NCBI GenBank assembly: GCA_028688955.1
Contig: JAQTXD010000033.1
Coordinates: forward strand, 1-35,159
DNA from: Desulfuromonadaceae bacterium
GTDB taxonomy: Bacteria; Desulfobacterota; Desulfuromonadia; Geobacterales; Pseudopelobacteraceae
Direction of reading: 5' to 3'
DNA: 35,159 nt
Under the pieces are notes generated by a model. It was given only the letters and a program-made list of their open reading frames with translations. It was not told where the DNA came from and did not search any database. This document shows positions 7,532 through 15,394 of this stretch, piece after piece; position 1 is the first letter of the stretch; every line of letters starts with the position of its first letter. Position numbers and translations under genes: made by a program.

Positions 7532-8739
7532 TTGAAACATCGGTAAATCCGTATGTAACTGCAGACATAACCGGTTGCGGAGGAACCATCAAGGAGTCAT
7601 CTGATGATTTTCTGGTGGAGGAAATTCCTTCCTACCATCCCTGTGGTTCGGGTGAGCATTGCTATCTGACGATTGAAAAGCGGGGCATCTCCACGCTTGA
7701 GGCTATCACTCGAATTGCAAAACAGTTGAAGATTCAGGAACGTGATATCGGCTATGCCGGTATGAAGGATGCCGTTGGCATAACTCGCCAGACCCTTTCG
7801 GTTCAGTGGCTCTCTCCGGAGAAGGCGCGTGATCTGGAACTTGATCGCGTTAAGGTCGTTGCTGCAGAGCGCCATTCCAACAAACTTAAAGTCGGGCATC
7901 TCAAGGGGAACCGTTTTCGTATCGTTGTTCGGGGTGTTTCGAACGACGCTCCTCAGATACTATCGAAAACTATTGGAAAGATCGGAAAAATTGGCATTCC
8001 GAATTATTTTGGGTTTCAGCGCTATGGTGCGCAGGGTAATTCACACCTGATTGGTGAGGCCATGCTGCGAAAAGATTGGCGTATGTGCGTGGACACCCTG
8101 ATAGGTAACGCCGAGTCTGTGGAGGATGAAGAGTGGTCGGCAGCAATTGGCGCCTATCATCAGGGTGATCTGAACAAGGCAGTGCAGATGTTTCCCCGCC
8201 ATTGTCGCAGCGAGCGTGACGTATTGCAGCGGCTGATCAGTCGGCCAGAGGAGTATGAGAAGGCCTTTTCTGCAGTACATCCTCGACTGAAAAAACTCTA
8301 CCTGTCGGCTGCCCAATCTTTCCTCTTTGACCAGATGGTAGCGAGTCGCATTGATCATCTTGACCAATTATTGATCGGTGATCTGGCGTATAAACATGCC
8401 AATGGCGCCTGTTTTCTTGTTGAAGATGCAGAAGTGGAGCAGGAGCGGGCTGATTCGTTTGAAATATCCGCGAGCGGGCCTCTGTTTGGCTGTAAGATGA
8501 AGCGTCCTGAGGGAGTGGCGGGCGAACGTGAGTCTGAACTACTAAGGCAATCCGGTTTGGAACTGCACTTTTTTGACCTTCCGGGAGGTTTGCGTATGGA
8601 AGGTGAACGGAGACCCCTGCGGGTGCCGGTTGGTGATATTTCCTTTAGTTGTTCCGCCGACAGTGTGACGGTGGATTTCTCGTTGCCGAAAGGTTCGTAT
8701 GCAACTTCGCTGATTCGAGAGATTACCAAGACGTTCTGA
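7528..8739 (+). CDS. truD: tRNA pseudouridine(13) synthase
   Basis: This 403-residue TruD-family enzyme converts U13 of certain tRNAs to pseudouridine. The catalytic motif YAGMKDAVGITRQ holds the nucleophile Asp81 (Asp80 in E. coli). Other TruD signatures are GNRFRIVV and NYFGFQRYG, and the TRUD insertion domain occupies roughly residues 160-300. It begins inside the last codon of trmL (4-base overlap). The C-terminal part (LPGGLRMEGERRPLRV) is also typical. A terminator follows 22 bases after the stop. Confidence 0.95.
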   Translation: MIETSVNPYVTADITGCGGTIKESSDDFLVEEIPSYHPCGSGEHCYLTIEKRGISTLEAITRIAKQLKIQERDIGYAGMKDAVGITRQTLSVQWLSPEKARDLELDRVKVVAAERHSNKLKVGHLKGNRFRIVVRGVSNDAPQILSKTIGKIGKIGIPNYFGFQRYGAQGNSHLIGEAMLRKDWRMCVDTLIGNAESVEDEEWSAAIGAYHQGDLNKAVQMFPRHCRSERDVLQRLISRPEEYEKAFSAVHPRLKKLYLSAAQSFLFDQMVASRIDHLDQLLIGDLAYKHANGACFLVEDAEVEQERADSFEISASGPLFGCKMKRPEGVAGERESELLRQSGLELHFFDLPGGLRMEGERRPLRVPVGDISFSCSADSVTVDFSLPKGSYATSLIREITKTF

Positions 8740-8761
8740 AAGTATCGACTAGCGCTGAAGC

Positions 8762-8790
8762 AAAAAAACCGGCACAACGCCGGTTTTTTT
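8762..8790. terminator. Symmetric bidirectional terminator between truD and ackA
   Basis: A 12-bp stem with AAAAAAACCGGC (8762-8773) and GCCGGTTTTTTT (8779-8790) surrounds the loop ACAAC. The A7 and T7 ends give a U-run on either strand, fitting convergent truD (+) and ackA (-). Confidence 0.9.
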
Positions 8791-8815
8791 GATTTCTATC
8801 ATCTGTTTTTTCTAC

Positions 8816-10081
8816 CTATTTTCTGACAAAATCCGCTTTTGAAAACGAATATTCAAAATTCATGTGATCTGTATAGGTACCGTTCAGGATGCCGACAACA
8901 TCCTCAGTGAAGACCAGTTCTTCATCTGTTGGGATGACGTATACTTTTACCGGTGAGTCGTCGGTGGTAATAAGGGTTTCCCGCTTGCGGGTCATGGCAC
9001 TTTTGTTGCGGTCACGATCAAGAATGATACCAATATGATCAAGCCCTTCAATCGCTTTTTCGCGAATCAGAGCGCCCATCTCTCCGACACCGGCAGTAAA
9101 TACAACCGCATCGAGTTTTCCAATTGCGGCCATGAACGCACCGATATATTTTTTTAAACGATATGATTCTATATCAAGCGACAGCTGGCACCGTTTATCT
9201 CCGGAAGAGGCATGTTCGATAACATCTCTGCGGTCAGTGAAACGACCGGTGATGCCCATAACTCCGCTTTTCTTGTTCAGGATACTGTCAATCTCCTTTG
9301 CTGAAAGATTGGTTTTCATCATCATGAACGCCGGGATTGCCGGGTCAATATCTCCGCAGCGGGTTCCCATGACTGCCCCTTCGAGCGGGGTAAGTCCCAT
9401 GGTTGTATCGACTGAGATACCATTTTTAATGGCACAATGGGACACTCCGTTACCGATATGCATCGAGATTATGTTGAGGTCCTTTGCATTTTTGCCAAGC
9501 AGAACGGCGGCACGCTTCGAAACGTATAAGTGCGACGTTCCGTGAAAACCGTAACGGCGCACCTGATGCTGTTCGTACCATTCGTAGGGGAGTGGATAAA
9601 TATAGGCATGCTCCGGCATCGTCTGGTGAAATGCCGTATCAAATATGGCTACGTGCGGGATGGATGGCATCAGAGCCTTGGCAGCCTCTATACCTTCAAT
9701 ATTTGGAGGATTATGAAGAGGTGCCAGGTGCTGTACTTCCTTAACTGCATCGAGCACGTCTTCGTCAATCATGACGGAACAGGTAAATTTTTCACCGCCA
9801 TGCACGACGCGATGGCCGACAGCATTTATCTCGTCGACAGTTTTCAGAACACCATGGGATGGATCTGTTACCGTTTTGATTATCAGGTCGATCGCTTCCT
9901 GATGGTTGGCGCAGTCCAGCTCATGGTGATAATTCTCACAACCGGGGACTTCATGAACGATGTACGAGCCTCCAATAATAACCCGTTCTACCATACCTTT
10001 GGCGACAACTTCCATTTTCTGCCAATCGAACAGTTGGTATTTTACTGATGAACTGCCGCAATTTAGTGCCATTATAATCAT
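8816..10081 (-). CDS. ackA: Acetate kinase
   Basis: This 421-residue member of the ASKHA kinase superfamily interconverts acetate + ATP and acetyl phosphate + ADP. It is central to acetate activation or substrate-level ATP formation in acetate-using anaerobes. Key motifs are present: NCGSSSVKYQL (phosphate 1 loop), HRVVHGGEKF, FDTAFHQTMP (catalytic Asp), HIGNGVSHCAI (phosphate 2) and FTAGVGE (adenosine loop). It is about 20 residues longer than usual, with an extra C-terminal tail rich in Phe and Asp. The first ATG is chosen because AGGGGG lies five bases before it. No pta is adjacent in this window. A strong promoter is visible upstream. Confidence 0.97.
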   Translation of the reverse strand: MIIMALNCGSSSVKYQLFDWQKMEVVAKGMVERVIIGGSYIVHEVPGCENYHHELDCANHQEAIDLIIKTVTDPSHGVLKTVDEINAVGHRVVHGGEKFTCSVMIDEDVLDAVKEVQHLAPLHNPPNIEGIEAAKALMPSIPHVAIFDTAFHQTMPEHAYIYPLPYEWYEQHQVRRYGFHGTSHLYVSKRAAVLLGKNAKDLNIISMHIGNGVSHCAIKNGISVDTTMGLTPLEGAVMGTRCGDIDPAIPAFMMMKTNLSAKEIDSILNKKSGVMGITGRFTDRRDVIEHASSGDKRCQLSLDIESYRLKKYIGAFMAAIGKLDAVVFTAGVGEMGALIREKAIEGLDHIGIILDRDRNKSAMTRKRETLITTDDSPVKVYVIPTDEELVFTEDVVGILNGTYTDHMNFEYSFSKADFVRK

Positions 10082-10130
10082 GTTTACCCCCTTTAATAAA
10101 CGGTGAATAGGTTATGATATCAATAAAAAA

Positions 10131-10158
10131 ATAATATCTAAACTAAAAAATATGTCAA
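10131..10158 (-). promoter_or_regulatory. Predicted sigma-70 promoter of ackA
   Basis: On the - strand, a consensus -35 TTGACA (10153-10158) and a -10 TATTAT (10131-10136) are separated by 16 very AT-rich bases. This predicts a leader of about 40 bases before the ackA ATG. Confidence 0.7.
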
Positions 10159-10244
10159 TAATAAAACTGTTTTTGATGTATACACGTATCGTGAAATGAA
10201 TTCAACAAAATATATGCTGGTGATTTGCCGAAGGGGATATTTCT

Positions 10245-10272
10245 TTGCTGGACATTTAAAAATCGGTATGGT
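10245..10272 (+). promoter_or_regulatory. Predicted promoter of the small ferredoxin gene
   Basis: TTGCTG (10245-10250) and TATGGT (10267-10272) are 16 bases apart and lie about 53 bases before the GTG start at 10326. Moderate match only. Confidence 0.4.
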
Positions 10273-10325
10273 ACATGACACACCGCTTTCCGTCTGGGGA
10301 GCTAATCTAACAAGGAGGTGATATT

Positions 10326-10493
10326 GTGGCTCATACTATTACTGATGATTGCACCAATTGTGCAGCATGTGAAGATTCCTGTCCAGTTAACGCTATTAGC
10401 GAACAAGGTGCAAAACGCGCTATTGACGCCGATACCTGTATCGACTGCGGTGCATGTGTTGATACCTGCCCCGTAAGCGCTATCCATGCTTAA
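10326..10493 (+). CDS. 2[4Fe-4S] ferredoxin, 55 residues
   Basis: This short gene has a GTG start and a textbook ribosome site (AAGGAGGTG, 10312-10320) five bases upstream. The product begins MAHTITDDC and carries two full cluster motifs, C9-x2-C12-x2-C15-x3-CP and C38-x2-C41-x2-C44-x3-CP, the pseudo-twofold pattern of clostridial-type low-potential ferredoxins. It would act as a soluble cytoplasmic electron carrier, for example for oxidoreductases using pyruvate or 2-oxoglutarate; no specific partner is next to it. The gene stands alone between its own promoter and a strong terminator. Because it is short and starts with GTG, automatic calling may miss it. Confidence 0.95.
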   Translation: MAHTITDDCTNCAACEDSCPVNAISEQGAKRAIDADTCIDCGACVDTCPVSAIHA

Positions 10494-10511
10494 TTGACAT
10501 TGATCGCACTA

Positions 10512-10551
10512 GCAACAAAAAAGCCCGTGGCAACACGGGCTTTTTTGTTGC
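10512..10551. terminator. Strong bidirectional terminator between ferredoxin and DUF2905 genes
   Basis: There is an uninterrupted 18-bp stem, with left arm 10512-10529 and right arm 10534-10551, around the tetraloop GCAA. The A6 and T6 tracts lie inside the stem, so transcripts from both sides end in a U-rich arm. It serves the ferredoxin gene (+) and the long riboflavin operon (-). Confidence 0.9.
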
Positions 10552-10767
10552 CTATTTTCTGAGAATCCACATGAGCAGTGAAAAAAGTGCAGAAAGAAGC
10601 AGGCAGGTCCCGAGAGGAACATAAAAGCTGAAACTGCCGTGCTTGAAGGATATGTCACCTGGTAGCCGACCCAGCCATGTGGGAAGCTTTGGAGCATAGG
10701 ATACCAGGAGCCCGACAACCAGCAGGATGATCCCTGCCCGTATGAGTGTCTGTCCTAACCCGGTCAT
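10552..10767 (-). CDS. DUF2905 small membrane protein
   Basis: This 71-residue protein has two predicted membrane helices (about residues 9-24 and 50-68) joined by LPTWLGRLPGDISFKHGSFSFYVP. The GRLPGDI motif and length match the DUF2905 family, which is widespread and has no known role. It overlaps the end of queH by four bases (ATGA) and is the last gene of the riboflavin/queuosine operon, directly against the terminator. Whether it is linked to queuosine synthesis is unknown. Confidence 0.85.
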   Translation of the reverse strand: MTGLGQTLIRAGIILLVVGLLVSYAPKLPTWLGRLPGDISFKHGSFSFYVPLGTCLLLSALFSLLMWILRK

Positions 10768-11306
10768 TTGTGTGGTGACTTCGGCAGGTATCGATCTTTC
10801 TCGCTATAGATACAGCCGCAGTACTGCTGACGGTATAATCCCTGCTCCTTTGAAAGCCGGATTCCTTCCTGCCAGCCTGGCCGGAAATCCTGGTAGTAAA
10901 ATGTCACCCCGAATTCACTTCCGATCTCTTCCCCCAGTTTTCTTATTTCGTCATGTTTTTGGTATCTGCTGTAAAGCAGTGACGCAGTAAATGCTTCGAA
11001 GTTGCTCTCTGCAGCGGCTTTTGCCGTTGCACGCAAACGGGATGAATAACAATAACTGCAGCGCGCTTCAGGATCGGCGGCGACGTGGGCCAAAAATCCC
11101 TCCAGATCATAATCGTCACGCATAATCAGAGGCATTGACTGCTGCTCCGCCATCTGGATGGCAGTGTCACGTCGTTTCGCATATTCCTGATAGGGATGAA
11201 TATTATGGTTATAGAAAAAGCCGGTCACATGGTGACCGGCTGAACGCATGTGCTGCAAAGGAAAAAGGGCACATGGGCCGCAGCAGGTATGGAGAAGAAT
11301 TCGCAT
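10764..11306 (-). CDS. queH: Epoxyqueuosine reductase QueH
   Basis: This 180-residue DUF208/QueH protein carries out the last step of queuosine synthesis in tRNA, reducing epoxyqueuosine to queuosine. It is unrelated to the B12-dependent QueG. Its conserved cysteines are in place: HTCCGPC (Cys8, Cys9, Cys12), RCSYCYSSR, and YCGC near the C-terminus, which in characterised members hold a [4Fe-4S] cluster and a second metal. Its ATG overlaps the ribBA stop codon by one base (TAATG), and DUF2905 overlaps its end, so it is tightly embedded in the operon. Reading frame and length are normal. Confidence 0.94.
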   Translation of the reverse strand: MRILLHTCCGPCALFPLQHMRSAGHHVTGFFYNHNIHPYQEYAKRRDTAIQMAEQQSMPLIMRDDYDLEGFLAHVAADPEARCSYCYSSRLRATAKAAAESNFEAFTASLLYSRYQKHDEIRKLGEEIGSEFGVTFYYQDFRPGWQEGIRLSKEQGLYRQQYCGCIYSEKDRYLPKSPHK

Positions 11307-12511
11307 TACAGGTTCCCCAGCAGATGCCCCATCTTTTCACGCTTTGTTTCAAGGTAGTCACGATTGGTATCATTCGGTTCAGTTTCAATTGAGACGCGAT
11401 CAACTATGTCGATGCCGTATCCCTGCAGACCGATCAGCTTCTTCGGGTTGTTGGTCAGCAGCCGGATCTTGGTGATACCTAGAGCCAGTAAAATCTGTGC
11501 GCCGATGCCGTACTCGCGTAAATCAGCTTTAAAGCCCAGTTCTATGTTTGCCTCCACTGTGTCACGCCCGTTGTCCTGAAGTTCATAGGCTCTCAGCTTG
11601 TTGATCAGGCCGATTCCCCGTCCTTCCTGACGCATGTACAGGATCACCCCGCTTCCTTCCGCCGCTATCTGCTCCATGGCGTGGTGCAGCTGTTCGCCGC
11701 AGTCGCAGCGCTGGCTGCCGAGCACATCACCGGTCAGACATTCCGAGTGCACTCTGACCAGAATCGGTTGGCCCGGTTTTAATTCACCCTTTACCAGGGC
11801 GATATGTTCAAGCTTGTCGATGTCGTTTTCAAAGCCGATTGCCCGCCATTCACCACCAAACGAGGAGGGGAGACGTGCTTCTGCGACTGTGCGTACCAAT
11901 CGTTCGTTTTTAAGTCGATAGGCAACCAGATCGGCAATTGTGCAGATCTTTATATTGTGCTCTTTCGCAAAGATCTTCAGCTCCGGCATACGTGCCATGG
12001 TGCCGTCATCATTCATAATTTCACAGATGACACCGGCTGGTTTTAACCCGGCGAGGCGAGCAAGATCGACGGAGCCTTCAGTTTGGCCCAGGCGCACAAG
12101 AACGCCGCCTTTGCGTGCTCTAAGCGGGAATATATGTCCGGGACTGACCAAATCTTTGGCGCTGGCACCGTCTGCAACGGCGGTTACAATCGTGAGAGCC
12201 CGATCCGCAGCTGAAATGCCGGTTGTTACACCATGCTTGGCTTCGATCGATACGGTGAACGCCGTTTCAAACGGCGATGTGTTGTCACGCACCATCGGGC
12301 GAAGACCCAGTTCATCACATTTATCCGGTGTCAGAGTCAGGCAGATTAGTCCACGACCGTATTTTGCCATGAAGTTTATATTTTCCGGGGTTGCCGCTTC
12401 AGCCGCAAGGGTCAGGTCCCCTTCGTTCTCGCGATCTTCATCATCAACAAGAATAACCATTTTCCCCTGACGGATATCTTCAATTGCTGCTTCGATTGTT
12501 GCTACTGACAT
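11306..12511 (-). CDS. ribBA: Bifunctional DHBP synthase / GTP cyclohydrolase II
   Basis: This 401-residue fusion supplies both precursors of riboflavin. The N-terminal half (RibB) has the acidic [11 protein letters not shown] motif and makes 3,4-dihydroxy-2-butanone 4-phosphate from ribulose 5-phosphate. The C-terminal half (RibA) has the zinc site in [20 protein letters not shown] and the catalytic RQEGRGIGL segment, and opens GTP. An AGAGAGG site lies before the ATG. It follows ribE by 18 bases. Many relatives have ribH directly downstream; here queH occupies that place. Confidence 0.96.
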   Translation of the reverse strand: MSVATIEAAIEDIRQGKMVILVDDEDRENEGDLTLAAEAATPENINFMAKYGRGLICLTLTPDKCDELGLRPMVRDNTSPFETAFTVSIEAKHGVTTGISAADRALTIVTAVADGASAKDLVSPGHIFPLRARKGGVLVRLGQTEGSVDLARLAGLKPAGVICEIMNDDGTMARMPELKIFAKEHNIKICTIADLVAYRLKNERLVRTVAEARLPSSFGGEWRAIGFENDIDKLEHIALVKGELKPGQPILVRVHSECLTGDVLGSQRCDCGEQLHHAMEQIAAEGSGVILYMRQEGRGIGLINKLRAYELQDNGRDTVEANIELGFKADLREYGIGAQILLALGITKIRLLTNNPKKLIGLQGYGIDIVDRVSIETEPNDTNRDYLETKREKMGHLLGNL

Positions 12512-12529
12512 GGGTAAGCCTCTCTTTGA

Positions 12530-13171
12530 TTAAATAAAGCCATTTTCAGCGAGTGTTTTCATGCTCAGACCGCCTGTGGGCTTCCAGGGGGCCGTCAGAC
12601 GTTCCACATACTTGCCGACTATGTCGGTTTCAATATTGACTTGGTCGCCGGTACTGAGTTGACCAAGTGTAGTGTTTGCATAGGTATGGGGGATGATGTT
12701 TACCGAGAAGCTGTCGTGTGAAACGGTATTGACCGTCAGGCTGATGCCGTCAATTGTTACGGAGCCTTTCTCTACAAGATATCGTACATGTTCTGTCGGC
12801 AGGGAAAACTGCAGCTGATAATTGCCGGAGCGGTTTTCGGAACGGATCAGGCGTCCCCCGCAGTCGACGTGGCCGCTGACGATATGCCCCCCCAGTCGAT
12901 CGCCTAATTTGAGCGCCCGTTCCAGATTGACCTGACTGCCGCTGGAAAGTGTACCGATCGTCGTGCGGGAGATACTTTCCGGAGACACATCGAAGGTCAA
13001 GGTGCTGCGGCCTCTGGCCGTCACGGTCAGGCAAGCGCCGTTGACCGCTACCGAGTCACCGATCGCAATTTCCGGCGTCGGCAGGCTTGTCTCTACAACC
13101 AGTATGCCCGCTTCGCTCCGGCGGAGAAAGGAGGCAACGCGGCCGGTATCTTCAATCAGTCCAGTGAACAT
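12530..13171 (-). CDS. ribE: Riboflavin synthase, alpha chain
   Basis: This 213-residue enzyme has two lumazine-binding repeats and catalyses dismutation of 6,7-dimethyl-8-ribityllumazine to riboflavin. It starts with the hallmark MFTGLIEDTG. Repeat 1 covers about residues 1-95 (VNGACLTV, VNLERALKLGDRLGGHIVSGH) and repeat 2 about residues 96-195 (IDGISLTVN, VNIETDIVGKYV). Its start lies 16 bases inside the end of ribD, so translation is likely coupled. Length is normal (E. coli RibC has 213 residues). Some databases name this gene ribC. Confidence 0.95.
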   Translation of the reverse strand: MFTGLIEDTGRVASFLRRSEAGILVVETSLPTPEIAIGDSVAVNGACLTVTARGRSTLTFDVSPESISRTTIGTLSSGSQVNLERALKLGDRLGGHIVSGHVDCGGRLIRSENRSGNYQLQFSLPTEHVRYLVEKGSVTIDGISLTVNTVSHDSFSVNIIPHTYANTTLGQLSTGDQVNIETDIVGKYVERLTAPWKPTGGLSMKTLAENGFI

Positions 13172-14262
13172 TGATTCTCCGGGTGTGTAGTTACCATGAT
13201 GTCCGGTCCAACGTGACGCATGCTGACCGTGCGATAAGGTACGGCATGTGCCATGTCGGTTATACCGGTGATTGCAAAGGGTGAAAAGCCGTCACTGCCG
13301 ATCACTTTGGGAGCATAAAAAAATATGCACCGGTCAATCAATCCAAGCCTGAGAGCTTCTCCGGCCAGATGGCTGCCTCCCTCCAGCAAGAGCGACTGTA
13401 CGCCGAGTTCGCCGAGTTTTTTCCAGAGGTCTCCTAATGAAACTCTGCCATTTTCCGAATTGCAGACCAGTACGGTAGCCCCGCTCCTGATATAACGCGC
13501 ATGAACCTTTGGATTTGATTCAATGGTTGCGATTATGGTTCCCTGTGCCAGGTCGCCGGATAATACCGCGACACTCTCGGGGGTGCGCAGGTGGCTGTCA
13601 ACGATGATCCTGAGTGGATTCTTTCCCCGGACGTGGCGAACAGTCAGCTGAGGATTGTCAGCGAGAATAGTGTCGACACCGACCATGATCGCATCACTGT
13701 CAGCCCGCATGCGGTGTACTATTTTGCGGGACGCATCACTGCTGATCCAGCGTGATTCACCGGTGACGCTCGCAATTTTACCGTCAAGAGTCATGGCGCA
13801 TTTATACGTCACATACGGCATGCCGGTCGAAATTGATTTGAGGAAGGGGTGGTTAATCGCACGGCACTCATCCTCCAGTACTCCGACACAGGTTTCAATC
13901 CCCGCCTGCTGCAGGGCGTGCACGCCGCAACCATTGACCCGGGGATTCGGATCGCTCATACCGATGAAGACCCTCCGGATGCCTGCTCTGATAAGTGCGT
14001 CGCTGCAGGGAGGTGTTCTGCCGGTATGGCTGCAGGGCTCCAGTGTCACATAGACATCCGCCCCTTCTGCCGCACCGCCGGCCATTTCCAGTGCATGTAC
14101 TTCGGCATGGTGTCCGCCGGCCCGCTTATGCCACCCCTCGCCGATAATTGCACCATTTTTGACGATCACACACCCCACCGCCGGATTCGGGGAGGTCTTG
14201 CCAACCCCTTTTTTGGCCAGTGCCAGGGCGCGCTTCATGTACTGTCTGTCGGTGGAAATCAT
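13156..14262 (-). CDS. ribD: Bifunctional riboflavin deaminase/reductase RibD
   Basis: This 368-residue two-domain enzyme covers the second and third steps after GTP opening. The N-terminal cytidine deaminase-like domain has the zinc motifs HAEVHALEMAG and PCSHTGRTPPC. The C-terminal reductase domain starts near residue 148 (YVTYKCAMTLDGKIA) and has GVDTILADNP and LLLEGGSHL. The ribosome site GAGAAG lies within a small predicted hairpin (stem AGCTT/AAGCT, plus-strand 14266-14279), which could dampen initiation. The space before the gene is only 42 bases, too short for an FMN riboswitch. Confidence 0.96.
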   Translation of the reverse strand: MISTDRQYMKRALALAKKGVGKTSPNPAVGCVIVKNGAIIGEGWHKRAGGHHAEVHALEMAGGAAEGADVYVTLEPCSHTGRTPPCSDALIRAGIRRVFIGMSDPNPRVNGCGVHALQQAGIETCVGVLEDECRAINHPFLKSISTGMPYVTYKCAMTLDGKIASVTGESRWISSDASRKIVHRMRADSDAIMVGVDTILADNPQLTVRHVRGKNPLRIIVDSHLRTPESVAVLSGDLAQGTIIATIESNPKVHARYIRSGATVLVCNSENGRVSLGDLWKKLGELGVQSLLLEGGSHLAGEALRLGLIDRCIFFYAPKVIGSDGFSPFAITGITDMAHAVPYRTVSMRHVGPDIMVTTHPENQCSLD

Positions 14263-14304
14263 GGTAGCTTCTCAAAGCTGAATTTATACATTCTAAAAGC
14301 GGAA

Positions 14305-14757
14305 TTATTTTTTTAGCAGGTCCTGCAGCTCCTGCATAAATTCGCCGATATCCCGAAATGAGCGGTAGACCGAAGCGAAGCGAACATAGGCAACCTCGTC
14401 CATACCGTGAAGTTCCTTCATTATGTGTTCGCCGATTGCAGTCGTGGAAATTTCTTTATCGGTTGATTCCTGCAAACGGGCTTCCAGGCGGTCGACCATA
14501 TGTTCGATGCTTTCCACCGGGATAGGACGCTTCTCGCACGCTTTTTTGATGCCGTTGATGATCTTCATACGGTCGAACGGCTCGCGCCGGCCATCTTTTT
14601 TGCACACCTGAGGGAGCATCTCTTCCACCCGTTCATGGGTGGTAAAGCGTTTGGTGCACTCTTCGCATTCGCGTCGCCGGCGAATAGCAGTACCGCCTTT
14701 GTCCGGGCGAGAATCGATTACTTTGCTGTCAGGGTTGCCGCAGAAGGGGCATTTCAT
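14305..14757 (-). CDS. nrdR: Transcriptional repressor NrdR
   Basis: This 150-residue repressor of ribonucleotide reductase genes senses ATP/dATP. The N-terminal zinc ribbon is complete ([15 protein letters not shown]...[16 protein letters not shown]) and is followed by the ATP-cone domain (about residues 48-138). Length is standard. Its ATG overlaps the stop codon of comEB by four bases, so a dNTP-supply enzyme and a dNTP-sensing repressor are translated together. NrdR boxes, expected upstream of nrd genes, were not seen in this window. Confidence 0.96.
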   Translation of the reverse strand: MKCPFCGNPDSKVIDSRPDKGGTAIRRRRECEECTKRFTTHERVEEMLPQVCKKDGRREPFDRMKIINGIKKACEKRPIPVESIEHMVDRLEARLQESTDKEISTTAIGEHIMKELHGMDEVAYVRFASVYRSFRDIGEFMQELQDLLKK

Positions 14758-15221
14758 AATGTATTCCCGTTGTCTTGATCGGTAAAGTGGACAACTTCAA
14801 TAGCCGCTTCGCTGATCATTTCACGAGCAAGTTCATCCGCATACCCTTCACCATAAATTACTTTGCTGATGCCGGCATTGATGATCATTTTTGTACAGAT
14901 AATGCACGGCATGGTTGTGCAGTACAGAGTTGCACCATCAATATTGGTGCCATGTTTTGCCGCCTGTATGATGGCGTTTTGCTCGGCATGCAGTCCCCGG
15001 CAGAGTTCGTGGCGTTCTCCGGATGGGACTTTAAGCCGTTCTCGCAGGCAGCCGACTGCATCGCAGTGGGTTATTCCGGACGGTACACCGTTGTAGCCTG
15101 TTGCCAGGATATTGCGATCCTTGACCAGCAACGCTCCTACCTGCCGCCGCATGCATGATGAACGGGTTGCCACCAGGCGGGTAATGTCCATAAAATACTG
15201 ATCCCAGGATGGACGGTGCAT
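14754..15221 (-). CDS. comEB: dCMP deaminase (ComEB-like)
   Basis: This 155-residue zinc-dependent deoxycytidylate deaminase turns dCMP into dUMP for thymidylate synthesis. The zinc-binding motifs HAEQNAI (His and catalytic Glu) and PCIIC are present, and the N-terminal [18 protein letters not shown] is typical of ComEB-type enzymes. A second cysteine/histidine group ([11 protein letters not shown]) matches the extra zinc site of this family. It is the first gene of the - strand operon, with a promoter visible 40-65 bases upstream. Confidence 0.93.
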   Translation of the reverse strand: MHRPSWDQYFMDITRLVATRSSCMRRQVGALLVKDRNILATGYNGVPSGITHCDAVGCLRERLKVPSGERHELCRGLHAEQNAIIQAAKHGTNIDGATLYCTTMPCIICTKMIINAGISKVIYGEGYADELAREMISEAAIEVVHFTDQDNGNTL

Positions 15222-15260
15222 AACGGATAATCCTTTCCTTATTCTGCCTGTCTGCCGGGT

Positions 15261-15289
15261 AAAGTACCCTACTCTGAAGATCAGGTCAA
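15261..15289 (-). promoter_or_regulatory. Predicted promoter of the comEB-nrdR-rib operon
   Basis: On the - strand, TTGACC (15284-15289) and TACTTT (15261-15266) are 17 bases apart. The -10 sits inside a small dyad GGGTA-AAG-TACCC (15257-15269), which could be a regulator site. Prediction only. Confidence 0.45.
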
Positions 15290-15356
15290 TAATGTTGCCG
15301 ACAATACATTATATAATCCTTGCGCAGTCACAAATTTGTACTATTATTCCGAGGGT

Positions 15357-15373
15357 GTTACATACGTTACATA
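15357..15373 (+). repeat. Tandem GTTACATA direct repeat before the sigma-54 regulator
   Basis: GTTACATA occurs at 15357-15364 and again at 15366-15373, one base apart, in the leader of the response-regulator gene. The same GTTACA hexamer recurs as an inverted pair in the intergenic region before cheW (18739-18773). It could be a binding site of the encoded regulator (autoregulation), which is inference. Confidence 0.4.
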
Positions 15374-15394
15374 TGCGATGGTAGGGGAGGAACG

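Noticed and set aside
9530-10048. 172-codon + strand frame over ackA
   Set aside because: Antisense shadow of a gene with all acetate kinase motifs.
10177-10184. Palindrome TGTATACA between ackA and the ferredoxin gene
   Set aside because: Short self-complementary word in AT-rich DNA; no second copy or context to support an operator.
11940-12470. 176-codon + strand frame over ribBA
   Set aside because: Antisense shadow; composition typical of a reversed conserved gene.
14263-14304. Possible FMN riboswitch before ribD
   Set aside because: Only 42 bases separate nrdR and ribD, far too short for the aptamer.
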